From the NCBI GenBank assembly GCA_021229015.1, contig CM037788.1, positions 45,994,497 through 46,058,496 on the forward strand: 64,000 nt of DNA. The letters are read 5' to 3'. Under the pieces are notes generated by a model. It ran no database searches and was not told where the DNA came from. It saw nothing but the letters and a program-made list of their open reading frames with translations. How positions within the stretch are numbered: position 1 is the first letter of the stretch; every line of letters starts with the position of its first letter. Shown piece by piece: positions 21,976-35,164 of this stretch. This DNA is from Solen grandis (Eukaryota > Mollusca > Bivalvia > Adapedonta > Solenidae). The position numbers were made by a program, and so were the translations under genes.

Positions 21976-24900
21976 CTAGATTTCGTTTGCACGGCAAACG
22001 ATAGGACTTTCTGCAAACCGCTTAAAACTCAATCAAACTGAAAATTATTAATACGGAATACGCAGAAAATATTAGGTATCTAGAGTGTAACCTATACATT
22101 CTTTGAAAATTTTCAAAAAATTCATCAATTTATAATGTTTCAGATCGCTTACAAACTTTTTGATCCAACGTCTATTCTGAAGTCATATGGTAGTGAATAT
22201 AATTGCATATGAAAATTCAGCATATTTAATATATATGCCCTAAATTTTTTGTAGTTCTGGACCATTGGGATCACACTGAATTTTTTTGCACGAGAAATGA
22301 AAACAAATAATAACCCCATGATGTCAAATGACGTCCGGCCTATGAAAATCTGAAGAAATATGTGTGAATTTCAGCTTTTTATCTCATATGGAGTACTCAA
22401 TCTGATTAAAGTCATCTCCTATATAAACGCTACGCTACATAAGATTGTAGGAAGATCGTGTACTTTAGTCAGATTGTACTAAATTTTAATTTCGAGGTCA
22501 TATTTTTTTTAAACTTGGTTTCACCACAGAACCTCGGTCTTTTCAATATTTTGGAAACGAAAGTAAGGATGCACAACAAAATCCTAACTTATACCTTCTG
22601 TGAATTTACTAGAAAATCCATTCAAAAATAAATTCTGCAGAGCGCGTACAAACGTTTTAACTGACGTCAAATCTAGCGTCTATGATGTCATATGATATGC
22701 TAGTTGTCTTTAACTACAGAATATACCCAGTCAGCAGAAGTTATCGGGCCAATATAGCACTGATATCGGCACCTATGTCTGCACTATGGATGATTAATAC
22801 CCCCACAAAATGCTTTGATACAGGAGAAGCCAGACTCCAGGCAGAGCATAGATAAGCACTTGTATACATAGTATATCATATATGATAGCAATCAATAAGT
22901 AAATAAAGTCATTTTTTAAAGTGGATAGAGAATCAGTTATGGTTATTTGGCACAGCAGTATAAAAGTGTAGTCACAGTTCTTAGACATTGCACTTCTCCT
23001 AGTCGCCATCTGTTTACATTTTATGTTTCAAGTAAATACCATGTATAATATTCAAGTTAATGTCGAGACAAGAAAAAAAAGCTATTTAACAAAGGGAGAT
23101 AATTAAACAAGAGGGCCATGATGGCCCTGAATCGCTTACCTGATTATAAATGAGCAACATATGTTGGATTTTTCATATTGACCTACTTTTTGGCCCCACA
23201 TGACCCACTTTTGAACTTTTCCAAGATTTTATGGAAACAGACATTCTGACAAAGTTTCATGAAGATATGGGCAAAAATGTGGTCTATGGAGTGTAAACAA
23301 GGTTTTTATAAGATTTGTCCTCGTGACCTACTTTTTGACCCCACATGACCCAATTCCGAACTTGTCCAAGATTTTATGGAGAAAAACATTCTGACCTAGT
23401 TTCCTGAGGATTGGGCTAAAAATGTGGCCTCTAGAGTGTAAACAAGGTTTTTTTAATTTACCTCGTGACCTTCTTTTTGACCCCCCCCCCCCCCATGACC
23501 CAATTTCGAACTTGTCCAAGATTTTATTGAGACAAACATTCTGACCAAGTTTCATGAAGATTGGCCTAAAAATTTGGCCTCTAGAGTGTTAACAAGCCAA
23601 ATTGTTGACGACGGACGACGGACGAAGGGTCATCACAAAAGCTCACCCATGAGCACGTTGTGCTCAGGTGAGCTTAAAATGGGACCAGGTAGAGTTACAG
23701 TTCTTGGACACTGCACTTTTCCTAGTTGCCATCAGATTCTGGTTACATTTTAAATTTCAAGTCAATACATTGTATAATATTTGAGCAATGTTCCGGACAA
23801 GAAAACAAAGGGAGATAACGCAAAAATGAAACCAGGGCAATAATTCTGCGATCCTTGAGACAACTCAAGTGAAATTTATGACATGCACCTATCCACCTGA
23901 TATCAATTCACACACATTTAAACCGAGTTGGTTAAGAAATGTAGTTCGCGTCACAAGATATTTAAAGTCAAATCAGGGGCAATAACTCCGTAATCCTCGT
24001 GGGAACGAAGTGAATTTTGCGTCTTTAATAAGAACATAAAATTAATGAATCAGACTGAAATTGAAAGAGGAATTCACTGGACAAGACATTTCAAGTTGAT
24101 TCATGGGCAATAACATCGTAATCCTTGTGGGAATGAAGTGAAATTTGCGTCTTGCACATTTAGTTCTTCTGTCAGGGGTCAAGATAAGCTGCGTTTTTGC
24201 GTAATTACACAAATAAAATAGATTAAAACCCAATTCTTTTAAAATTCTAGCGTATCAAAAAGCAATTAAAATTAGATTACTCAAATATCCAAAATATAAG
24301 AGCGTACTGATACGCAACATTTTGAAACCGAGTGATGTTTACAAATACTCGTATATGTTTGACTGGTTACTTGCGAATCCGCAAAATAGTCTTCAAATGA
24401 TTTCCGGTAATTTCCTACTTTGGGTTCCATTCAAGTAAAACATAAATCCAGTCTGTCTTATTTGTTCATCTGACGCTTTTCTATTTGTTTGCTCTTTTCT
24501 ATTTGTTTGCTTCAAATATGGTTACATAAGGCAGGAAGAAACGGGTTAACGTTTAAAAAAACACTGCGTAGATACCTAGCACTGAAATTTTCATTATTCT
24601 GAACAATTGGCATCATGTCGAAATCATTGCCCCAAATTAAAATAAAGTGGTATGCTTATGACGTCCTATGACTTCACGATTCAAAATATTTGTAGAAATG
24701 CTGCAGAACTGCAAACTGTGTAAGTTTTAACTTTCTATCTCATCCTGAAGCTCTTCAATCCTAAAATGAAATTTTTGGTCCTATGTTCGAATCTTACTTC
24801 AGCCACAGAACTTTGGTCTTTCGGAATTTCGGTAAGCTGGCAGGATATGCACACCTTAGTTTCAAGGTGTACCATCTGTGAAAATTTAAAGAAAATCCGA

Positions 24901-25527
24901 CCATAAATGGCGGCTGTAGAGCGCGAACACCAATCTTCACTATATTTAGCTCTGACGTCACATGACGACATAGGGTGCTGAAGATGCTTTTCTTCAAAAG
25001 CGCATACTTTACTGTCAAAACTCTGAAATTTTCATTTTTCTAAACAACTGGCATCATGTCGAAATCATTGCCCTAATATGAAAATTAAGATGTATGCTTA
25101 TGACGTCACATGACGTCATATGACGTCACGACTCAAAATATATGTAGAAATTTTGCAGAACTGCAAACTGTGTAAGTTTCAACTCTCTATCTCATCCTGG
25201 ATCTCTTTAATCCTATAATTATTTCAGCCACAGAACTTCGGTCTTTCGGAATTTCGGTTAGCTGACAGGATATGCACACCTTAGTTTCAAGATGTATCAT
25301 CGGTGAAAATTTGAAGAAAATCCGACCATAAATGACGGCTGTAGAGCGCGAAAACCATTTGTCACAATTTTTAGCGGTGTCGTTATGTGACATGATAGGG
25401 TGCTGAAAATCATTTAAATCAAAATTTCCTCAATTGACTAATAAGCCATAAAAATTTCATCGTCCTAGGACTATTGCAACATACAAAAATAAGCGTTTAG
25501 TTAGGAAGAAAAAAAGAATAATAATAA
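21976..25527 (-). mobile_element. Helitron-like element 1 (minus strand), tandem member
   Basis: Read on the minus strand, the 3' end is hairpin CGTTTG-CCGTG-CAAACG (plus 21984-22000), then AAAT, then CTAG (21976-21979), with T as the next base. That is a canonical Helitron 3' end. The boundary is supported by the interrupted direct repeat to its left. The body contains diverged ~450-bp units with TGACGTCA motifs and carries the inverted tandem-core copy I (23107-23677). It is non-coding. The 5' end probably lies in the A/G-rich tract just left of 25528. Confidence 0.55.
23107..23677 (-). mobile_element. Tandem-core terminal-hairpin element, copy I (inverted)
   Basis: On the plus strand it opens with ACAAGAGGGCCATGATGGCC and closes with GCACGTTGTGCTCAGGTGAG, the exact inverse of the usual arrangement. 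The core is the class of copies A and F ('cctctagagtgtaaacaagg'), about four units. A run of C (about 23480-23494) interrupts one unit. Confidence 0.65.
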
Positions 25528-27368
25528 CTAGATTTCATTTGTTGATACGAATGATAGGACTTTCTGCTACATTAGTCAAACACTTAAAATCAAGAAAAGT
25601 AAAAGGATATGAAATTCCAGCCTTTAACTTGCTTTTGTATGGCCATAACTTAAATAAACTTTGAAAAATAAACCGTTTAACTTTGAGGATATGGCAAAAG
25701 TAACTGAAAATCATTTTTTTATATCGATTTATTTAACTTGGACTATTTTTATAAACTATGTTACAAATCAAATTTATTTAAAATGCTTACAATTCGAATT
25801 TCATCCTGTAATAATGACTGTAGACTGCGTAAAAGCTTATGTATACAACGTCAAGTTTGATGTCATATGACGTCATAGGCATAAGAAAATCAATAAAATG
25901 AAATATTAAGTATCCTGAATATATCAAGTAATTTTTTCATGCTCCTTACAACTTTGCAACATATAGAAATTAACGCGTAGATATATTAACATTCTTTTTG
26001 ACATTATGAAGTCAAATGACGTTAATCCTCACAGAATATGAAAAAGTCTCAAAGACTAATATTCAGTCCAAATATCAACTTTCTAAATCATCTAGAAGCG
26101 ATTTTATATGTATTTGAAATTTGACGTCAATGATTCGTAACTTGGATTCGCCATAGAACAATTGCCTTTTCGAATTTGTAAAACAGGACCCTGGATACAC
26201 AACTTAAGCGTTACATATACATTCTGTGAAATTTTGATGAAAATCAGTCCAAAAATAATGGCTGTACACCGTGTAAAACCTTTTTTGTCCTGACGTCAAA
26301 TCTGACGTGATATAACGTCACATTAATATGAATTACATTGCATTCTAAAGCCCATGGATTGGTGTATATACCATTAGATTTCCATGGTCCTGGGAAGTTA
26401 ACAACAGTTTTAAAATAAGGCGTATATATCAGAAATTATTTTTGATCTTATGACGTCATATGACGTCAAATGACGTTCATCTTCATAGAATGTAAAGCAC
26501 TCTTGAAGACTTATACACTATCCAAATATAAGATTTCTAACTCATCTGGAAACGATTTTATACGTATTTGAAATTTGACGTCAATGGTTCGAATTTTGGA
26601 TCCGCCATGAAACCTTTGCATTTTAGAATTTGGTAAAACGGACACCGTCATGCACAACTAGACTCTAACATACACATTCTGTGAAATTTTGAAGAACACC
26701 TACCCAGAAATAATGACTGAAGATCATGTACAAACATTTTAGACGACGTCAAGTTTGACGTCAAAACACGTCATAAGCAAATGATAATCATTGAAACGCA
26801 TAATGTTAAATGTGAAACATAGGCTTTTAAATTTTCATTGTGTTCGTACATTTTTAACATGTAGAATTTAACAAGTAAAAATTGGAAATTTCTTTTCACC
26901 TCATGACGTCATATGACGTCAAATGACGTTCATCTGCTCAGAATATGAAGAAGACGTAGAGATTTTTATTCTGACCAAATACCAGCTTGCTATTTCATCT
27001 GAAAGCGATTTTATACGCAATTGAAATTTGACGTCAATGGTTCGAATCTTGGATTCGCCATAGAACCATTATCTTTTCGAATTTTTGAAAACGGACACCG
27101 AAAGGCACAACTAGAGCCTAACATACATATTCTGTGAAATTTTTATCAAAATCGGCCCAGAAATATAGGCTGTAGACCGCGTACAAACTTTTTCACCTGA
27201 CGTCAAATCTGACGTTATATGACGTCATATGAATATGAAGATCATTGCCTTCGAAAGCACATGGTTTGAAATATTTGCCTTAAAATTTTCATTGTTCTGG
27301 GCCATTGGCAACACATCGAAATTAATTCAAATACAAGAGGAAGAAAAAAAGAATAAGAAGAATAAGAA
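25528..27368 (-). mobile_element. Helitron-like element 2 (minus strand), tandem member
   Basis: The 3' end reads hairpin CATTCG-TATCAA-CAAATG (plus 25536-25553, one G-T pair), AAAT and CTAG (25528-25531). The body is made of ~450-bp units, each with 'tatttgaaatttgacgtcaa', 'tggattcgccatagaacc' and TGACGTCA clusters. The right end has the A/G-rich tract 'gaagaaaaaaagaataagaa', which also precedes element 2's own 3' end, so it marks the 5' terminus. Length about 1.84 kb, no coding capacity. Confidence 0.55.
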
Positions 27369-28700
27369 CTATATTTCATTCGTTGATACGAATGATAGGA
27401 CTTTCTGCTACATTTGTCAAACACTTAAAGCGAAAAAAGTAAAAGGATATCAAATTTCTACTTTTAACATGTTTTTGTAGGGCCATAACTCCATAAACTT
27501 TGAAAAATAAACCGATTAACTTGGAGGGTTTGGCAAAAGTAACTGAAAATCATTGTGTTTTTTTTACTGTTTTTTTTAAATTTCATTTAACTTGTTTTTT
27601 TCTTATAATCTATGAAACAAAACAAATTTATTGTAAATGTATACAATTCGATTGTCACATAATTTGGTCCAGCTTAAGAGGTTTTCAAGATATAAACAAT
27701 GATTGAACTTAACATTTTTATCAAAATGGAAATGACATTGTTCCACAGGATCAAATCCTACACCTTCAATAAGAATTCATGCAAATCAAACAAAAAATAA
27801 GGCCTTCATGTAAAACCGTTTAATTTCAACAGAAAAAAAAACTTTGGCCTTATGAGGTCATATGATGTCATATGACGTCATCTTCTCTGAATATAAAGAA
27901 GACTTGGAGACTTATACTTAAATTTGACGTCAATGCCTCTAATCTTGGATTAGCCATAAAACCTTTGCCTTTTCGAATTTAAAATAAAATGGACACCGGT
28001 TAGAGCGTAACATACACATTCTGTGAAATTTTGATGAAAATCCGTCCAGAAAAAAATGTCTGTAGACCGTGTACAAACTTGTGGAGACAACGCCAAGTTT
28101 GATGTCATATGATGTCATAGACATAAGAAAATCAATAAAATGAAATCTTCATTACCTTAAATATATGCAGAAAATTTGTCATGCCCCTGGGACCTTAGCA
28201 ATATATAGAAATTAAAGCGTAGTTATCAGAAATTATTTTTGACCTTATGACGTCAAATAACGTTCGCCCTAACAGAATAGAGGAAGTCATAGAGACTAAT
28301 ATTCAGTCCAAATATCAGCATTCTAAGTCATCTAGAAGCGATTTTATACGTATTTGAAATTTGACGTCAATGGTTCGAAACCTGGATTCGCCATAGAACC
28401 ATTGCCTTTTCGATTTTGAAAACCGGACAAGGAATACACAACAAGAGTGTTACATATACATTATGTGAAAAGTTGATGAAAATCGGTCAAAATATAATGG
28501 CTGTACTCCGCGTAAAACCATTTTGCCCTGATATCAAATCTTACGTGATATAACGTTACATTATTATGGAATACATTGCAATCTAAAGCTCATGGATTGA
28601 TGTATAAACTATTAAATTTCCATGGTCCTAGGAAGTTAACAACATATTTGAATTAACGCGTATATATCAGAAATTCTTTTTAAACTTATGACATCATCTG
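27369..28700 (-). mobile_element. Helitron-like element 3 (minus strand), cut by a gap
   Basis: The 3' hairpin CATTCG-TATCAA-CGAATG (plus 27377-27394) has a perfect 6-bp stem. The terminal tetramer is ATAG on the minus strand instead of CTAG. The following sequence ('ataggactttctgctacatt', 'aaacacttaaa') matches element 2 almost base for base. Units with the CRE-like motif continue to the sequencing gap. Confidence 0.5.
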
Positions 28701-28800
28701 NNNNNNNNNNNNNNNNNNNNNNNNNNNNNNNNNNNNNNNNNNNNNNNNNNNNNNNNNNNNNNNNNNNNNNNNNNNNNNNNNNNNNNNNNNNNNNNNNNNN
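28701..28800. other. Assembly gap, 100 N
   Basis: Exactly 100 N, the standard filler for a gap of unknown size. The sequence to the left is Helitron-like; the sequence to the right is unrelated. Confidence 0.99.
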
Positions 28801-31394
28801 TATTTTCAATCCCTTTGAAATAAGCAAACGGAAAGCCGCTTCTTTTTGTATCTTAAACAAACGACTTCTAGTTTTTTATATTTTTTATGTTTTGTATACA
28901 CAACATGAAGTAAGTTTACATTGAGCGCGTTACATGACCATTGTTTACGCATGTCTTCAGCGTGATACTGCAGCGCAACAGCACTATATCTTTCTCAAGT
29001 AATGACTCAATACTGGATACAAACAAACTTTTAGTGCAGTCAGTTGTAGGTCCTTCTCCTTTAGATAAAACATATGTCCAACTCTTGAAATAAGTTCCTA
29101 TGTTACACACTATTCTTAATATCATATTATTATGAATATTATATCATAGTATACAACTTTATACACAAATAGCATCTAATGTGGTTAAGATGGCGCACGT
29201 GCGTGTTTTATCTTGATTGAAGATATTTAAATCTCGCTATCGGTAAATACTGTTATAAAATCGATAGGTGTTTGGAGTATTCACCGGAAAGCACGATTAT
29301 GGTTCAATTTATAACTCGTCTTTAAAAGGGAGAAAATAAATCACCAATTCGTGTTTACTTACCTTCCAGAGAGCTGATAAGTGTTTCATTTATCACCGAA
29401 AAGCTACCGCACAGATAGGTTCAAGTGTGCGTTGCAATTAAAGGACGCGAAGTGGAGATTGCTGGACCGCTTATATAAGATGAGGAACACTCGAATTCCT
29501 CCACCAATATTTAGCGTTAAGTAATCATTAAATTCTTAAACTAAGTAGAAACGCATCCCGCCATTTCTATTTTATTAGATATTAAATTACATGGCCAAGC
29601 TTACATGAATTATAATAGTAAAAATATCAATATTTGATTTGGGCAGTTTTTATCAAATAAACAAGAATACTGAAATTCGCTCTTAAGTATATAAGTATTA
29701 CTTAACGCTTAGAATTGGTGCACTGGCTTTGTGCGTTATGCTTTAGTCCTAGAGATCGATTGATAAACTGTTATATATAGCAATGACGCCGTCGATTTTG
29801 TCAATTATGATCATTATTAAATAAGAACATAGATGAATTTGGGATCAGACTGAATGTAATATTTCTCTCTATATGATGTAAAAATACTCATGAAACAAAA
29901 TCAACATCAAATCAAATTATGATCTGGACTATATTTGCGTCTAAAAAGTAATGAAAAATAAACCGTTTAGCGCTTTTGTCTGCGAGCAAAACTACTTTGC
30001 GCTTTAACCATAAAACTATTTTTGTTGTTGTTGTTTGTTTTTTTTAAGATTAAAATTTCTGTTAGTTCTGTGTAAAAAAAAAAACTAAAAAAAACAACAA
30101 CTGATTTTTGCTCAATATCTCATCTCTACAGAACTTGAAATAACTCGCAAATGAAATTAGATGAACAGATCAGTAAATAAACATTACATTAACACCAAAG
30201 AAAATAGAAATTTCATGACGGGCCCTAAGGGCTGTTCCGGGACTTGAGGAGATACAGCGTCGGAAGGCCACAAGCGCTCATTCCAAACAGATGTAATAGG
30301 CAGTCGTGGGTATCCGAGGCTGGAGGATATAGTATTTCAAATTTAACTGAAAAAAGACGACTATAAGAAGAGGAGTCTCTATTTACTGATAGTATACATT
30401 TGTACAAATTATAATTTTCTCTTGACTCCATGTTTGATATTATCTTGAATCACTTACTTCGCAACAAAGAATATGTCTAAATAAAAACTTGTTTTATTGC
30501 AATAATCTTGTTTTAGAATGAGACATGCCAAAACTTCCCCGAGTGTATTGAGACATAAAGAAAGGAAATGAATGTAAACAGCATTGCCATACAGTTTGAA
30601 AATGTTCGGCTTGTCACCATCTTTCAATGGCACTGCAAAATTACTCAAAATCATGGGGAAATATTTAACATACCAAAACCTTATAACATTTAAGTAATAA
30701 TCAATTTAATTTGACATGGGTGGAGTAATCTTTCAATATCATCGATTTTGATAGTTTTCATATATCCCACATTGATCCCTTTTTCTGCCATCTGTCTGTC
30801 GTGTGTTTGTGTTTATGGCAGAGAAGGCCCGGTGCGAACGCAGAGAGCCTCCCGATATAGCGATTTCCGCAGAGAGTGTGCCGATATGGTTATGCCCCGT
30901 GTATGGACTACCACAATTAATTTTACTATATGTTCTATATAAGCATATATGCAAATGACAATTTCTGTAAGGGAAATTGACATCCAAACTTACCCTCATT
31001 AGTTTGATCTATTCAAGAGATTTTAATTCTGTACATTTTAAACATGGGGTCACCCGACTACTTTTTGACCTATTTAAGGTTAAATAACATTACGTGAATT
31101 TAGTGCACCGGTCGGCCATTTCACACCAATTTTCTCAAAAATTCCCCTCTCAGTAATGCTCAACTTTTAATGTTGTTGTGCAATAAGGGCCCTCTAAATT
31201 GGGCATTTTATGACTATTTTAACTGGTGTTCTTTAGCATTTAATCCTTTACTGCCATGTCTTTCAGTCAAAAACACACCTTAATTCAGCATTAAATAGGG
31301 TCATTTATTTTCTGTGTAGGCACATCCGGATACAGGGTAACCAAGGGCAGGTAATTGTGGTCTTAGACCGTATCCTACTGTAAACGGTGTTTGT
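28801..31394. other. AT-rich stretch with no gene recognised
   Basis: Only chance reading frames. Moderately GC-richer islands at about 30230-30330 and 30820-30910 were examined without recognising a family. Confidence 0.4.
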
Positions 31395-31513
31395 CTGCTT
31401 GAGACAGATATAGTGCTGCCTCCCAAAGCAATATCACGCCGTAGACATGTGGCTGATGCCACATCCAGTCACATTATCTTGATACCGGGCGAACCGGTCC
31501 CGGAATCACCAGT
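31395..31513 (-). mobile_element. SINE tail fragment (minus strand)
   Basis: The reverse complement contains 'ataatgtgactggatgtggc' and 'atgtctacggcgtgatat', then 'gcagcactatatctgtctca'. The same string order occurs in the plus-strand SINE at 35976-36214. This is the 3' half of a tRNA-derived mollusc SINE; the tRNA-like head is absent. Confidence 0.6.
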
Positions 31514-33420
31514 ATGATATCACAAAGGGGATATACCCGTAACGTTTTGAACGACTTACTAATGACGTAGTTTGGTGTCCTCCGGGTATGGAACCGATCT
31601 CGTGTGTGTGTGTGTGTGTGTGTGGTGTGTTTAAATCAAATATGTAACATGTACTCTTTCAAAAGCACTATGGGAAATTTTCGAATTTTATTGCACATAG
31701 ATTACGTAATGTTTGCTGACAAACATATTCTTAAAAAGGTAATGTTGGTACAAGTTTTTATAAGAAATTGTTAGATTTGCATTAATGGTTCCAAAGTGGG
31801 CATTGAAAACATGATTCGTGTCTCTCGGCATTAACAATGAACAAATCATTTCTTGATCATTAACAGTATTTTGAAGCATATATTTCAAAATATACTTATG
31901 AATTTTAATTGTCGTTAAAATAGACTTTTCTAACTGAATTATTATTTTTACACTCAATCAAATAAGGCATTTGAAAACCCAATCTAAAGAGAGCTATTTG
32001 GGTAAAAAAAAAGTCATTATTTACATTTTTAATGATAAATGCTTAGAACCTTTACACACGTATGCAAAACAAGACCAATCACATTCTAAAAGTTCATTTT
32101 TATTTCAAAAAGTGCACAGGTTTTAAAAAGGAATAATGTAGTTTTAGAACCAAAAAAACGTTGACATAATTATTCAGTAATTATTTACCGTAAAACATTT
32201 CATAATTTATGATATATATGCTTGTACTGCCCCGGTGTCAAATGTAAGTAATTTTCTCCCGGGAACGTACACGCACGAAAATGATCTTTTTCAAACGTCT
32301 ATCTGTTGTTTAGAAATGATTTCGGGTTCAAATGCAAAAGGTTACATACTTTTAAGAATTTCAAAAAATTTCAGGGTTCAAAAGCATTTACTCGTAAACA
32401 GGTTAAATGGTTCGAAACAAGAGACTCGAAAATTGCCTTGTCCATGCGTTTCTTACAGATGATAAACAAAAAGTCGGTGATCAGCAAAGTTAGGTGCAAA
32501 GTAAACACAGAACCCTGGGTGGTAGGTAGATTCTTTAACATGGGTCAATCATTTAGCTTTTCAAACCCGATGACCGTTGATTGTATAATTCATAAATAAA
32601 TAGACCTAAAGTTCGTTTATCTGTCGTGCGGAAACAAAAATGCGACAAACGTGTATAGATATGAACTTAAAGTTGACCCTTTTACTAAAATCACAGGATC
32701 TGTTTCACTGGTCAGCGAACATCATTTTAAACGGTGAATTTTTGCAAAAGGGGGTGTGCCCCCCCATGCGCTTTGGATAATTGGTTACTATTTGGATTCA
32801 TTTTGGCCATTTCCCCCACTTTCGGAAAGGAGATAATTACAGTTGATAGTGTTACGATTATAAAATCCTTCCCAAAAGTACGGGCTTTAACATAAAATTG
32901 GACAAAGGCTTTATTAGATACCGAATCAAGGTTTTGAATGAAAAAAAAAAAAAAACGAGGGGAAAAAACTTTTTGGCATTTAACTTAAATGTTCGGTGTC
33001 TGAAATTGTGATCTAAATGAGCTTGAAATATATAGTTGATAATGAGCATTTCCTGTTATGGAATATGCAATATTAATAGGGAGGAAATAGATTACTATCT
33101 TTATTTTTATAAGATTTGCTACCGCTTATTAACTTTACTTGACTAGTTAACATGCGGTAAAAATATGTAATATTTAAACAATCATTTAAATTGTTTATCC
33201 ACTTTTTTAAGATATGTTTATTTCATTTTGTTTTACTTTCGAACAGAAAAGAGAAAAAAAATTATAAGACTATGACATGATACTGGAACTAAAACGGACA
33301 GACTGAAAGACAGATGGATAGAAATGTTTAAAGATCGATAGATATATAGATGCACACTATCGTTACTGTACTCTGGACATTATAGATGAGCGGTAGAAAT
33401 CGACCCCGGAAGAAATACAA
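31514..33420. other. AT-rich stretch upstream of the IgGFc-type gene
   Basis: It contains a (GT)n run at about 31606-31625 and an A-run at about 32940. The last few hundred bases should hold the promoter of the gene starting at 33421. No TATA-like element could be singled out. Confidence 0.4.
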
Positions 33421-33502
33421 ATGGATTTAACACAAATGGTGATGAGGAGGCTGCTGTTACTTTTGCTGCTGATGCCAATAGCACAAGCTGCTACGGCAAC
33501 AG
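33421..33502 (+). CDS. IgGFc-binding-domain gene, exon 1 (signal peptide)
   Basis: The ATG at 33421 opens a peptide with a basic N-region and a Leu-rich core (MRRLLLLLLLMPIAQAATAT), a clear signal peptide. It ends at an AG|GTAGAA donor, leaving one base of a split codon (phase 1). Exon 2 at 37221 needs exactly two bases to complete that codon, and the joined frame enters the conserved domain at once. This phase match is the main reason for joining the exons. The product should be secreted or at the cell surface. Confidence 0.7.
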
Positions 33503-33599
33503 GTAGAATGTTTATTTCCAAATTCAGTTTTTGACGACGTAGATATATATATATCTTACGATTTATTTCTGTAATATTTATCATAATTTTACCCCAAGA

Positions 33600-34622
33600 T
33601 ATGAAATATAAGGAGCCAGGTCGGTCCGTCTGTAGAGATTTATCCGCTCTATTTATCGACTATCTTTGGTTGGATTTTTGATCAAACTTCACAAGACTGA
33701 TTAGTACTAAGCCTTGTTGTGCATAGCGTTAGCACATTATAATTTGCTTGATTTTACATGAGTTATGGTCCTTTGTTGTATTTCTTAAATATATTTTGTC
33801 TGCGCCATTTTCAGCTATCTTTGGTCGGATTTTGATTTGACTTTACAATGTCAATAAGTACCAAGCCTAGTTGAGCATGTCATTGGCACGTTATTAAATA
33901 GATTTTGTCCACACCATATCTTCACTACCAGTTGTTTGATTTTGATTTAACTTCACAGCAATAATAAGTACCGAGTCTAGTTGCATATATGCTTGGCACA
34001 TCATAATTGACTTGATTTTATGTAAGTTGTGGCCCTTTGTTATACATATTGAATATATTTTGTCCACGTTATTCTGTCTATCATTGTTTTGATTTTGATT
34101 TAACTTCACAATACAAGTTAGCGCCAAGTCTAGCTGTGCATATCGTTGGTACCTCATGGCCGGTCTGATCTTGTATGATTTACGGCCCTTTGTTATATTT
34201 ATTGAACATATTTTGTCCAAACTATTTCTTAGCTACTTTGCATTTAACTTCACAACAGCTATAAATACAACGCCTTCTTGCTAATATTGTCGACTTGTCA
34301 AGATTGATTCAATTTTCATTGAGTTATGACCCCCCTTGCCATATTTCTTGAATATATTTCATCTGCTCTATTTCTCTGCAACTATTAGCCAGATTTTGAT
34401 ATGACACTTATGAGTACCAACACTATTTGCATATATCCCATGTTATGATCAGCTTTTTTTTTTTTTTTTTTTTTTTTTTATTTTGTCGGCGATGCATGTA
34501 TAAGTGTATAAGAGTTCTGTTATGTGTTGTTATTTTTATTTCCCTTTAACTGTCTCTATAATGGTGACCCGTGACAAAGTGGTGTCTGGAGGTTTTCATC
34601 ATCTTCAGCGATAGCTCTTGTT
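33600..34622 (+). repeat. Degenerate ~155-bp tandem repeat
   Basis: Five or six units share 'ccctttgttatatttattga', 'atattttgtccacg', 'gattttgatttaacttcaca' and 'agtaccaagcc', with anchors near 33771, 34031, 34186 and 34331 and one shortened unit near 33897. A 26-base T run (34454-34479) lies near the end, and the block closes with 'gcgatagctcttgttt', resembling the ends of the tandem-core elements. A 108-codon minus-strand frame across it is an artefact of the repeat. Confidence 0.65.
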
Positions 34623-35164
34623 TATATATATAATTGCATTTGTCTTTAAATCGCTTTCTTACGATTCAAGGTGTTAGGTGTTAGTTCCATAAACATAATA
34701 ATTGAACAACCATTTATCGACAAAAACAGCAGCAATCTTTATCTTGATAGTGTCTTGCTATTTCAATTCTAAAATTTAGACATAAATGTCGTTGATTCAA
34801 TATATCAGTCTTTTATTCGTTTCAAAAACAAAATTAGAATCTATCATTTCTTTACTTATTTCAAACCATAATTTATTTAAAATCAAGCCGACCGTTTAAA
34901 GTGCCACGATATGCACACGAGGCTTGGTACTTATCAGTCTTGCAAAGTTTCATCAAAATCTAATTAAAGGTATCCGAGTAATAGGGCAGACAAATCTCGT
35001 ATACAGACGGACGGCCGACCGACAGATCGACGGACGCGATCCAGTATAGCCCCATATATTTCGTTTCTTGGGGTTTAATGATACATGATACAATGAGAAC
35101 ATGTTTTTCACTTTTGTTAGCGTTGAATTCTGAACTGCAATGACACATAGTTATAAATAGAGCA

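Noticed and set aside
28636..28924. Frames running through the N gap
   Set aside because: They are open only because the N stretch has no stops.
33894..34220. 108-codon minus-strand frame
   Set aside because: It is internally repetitive because it spans ~155-bp tandem units; no signal of a protein family.
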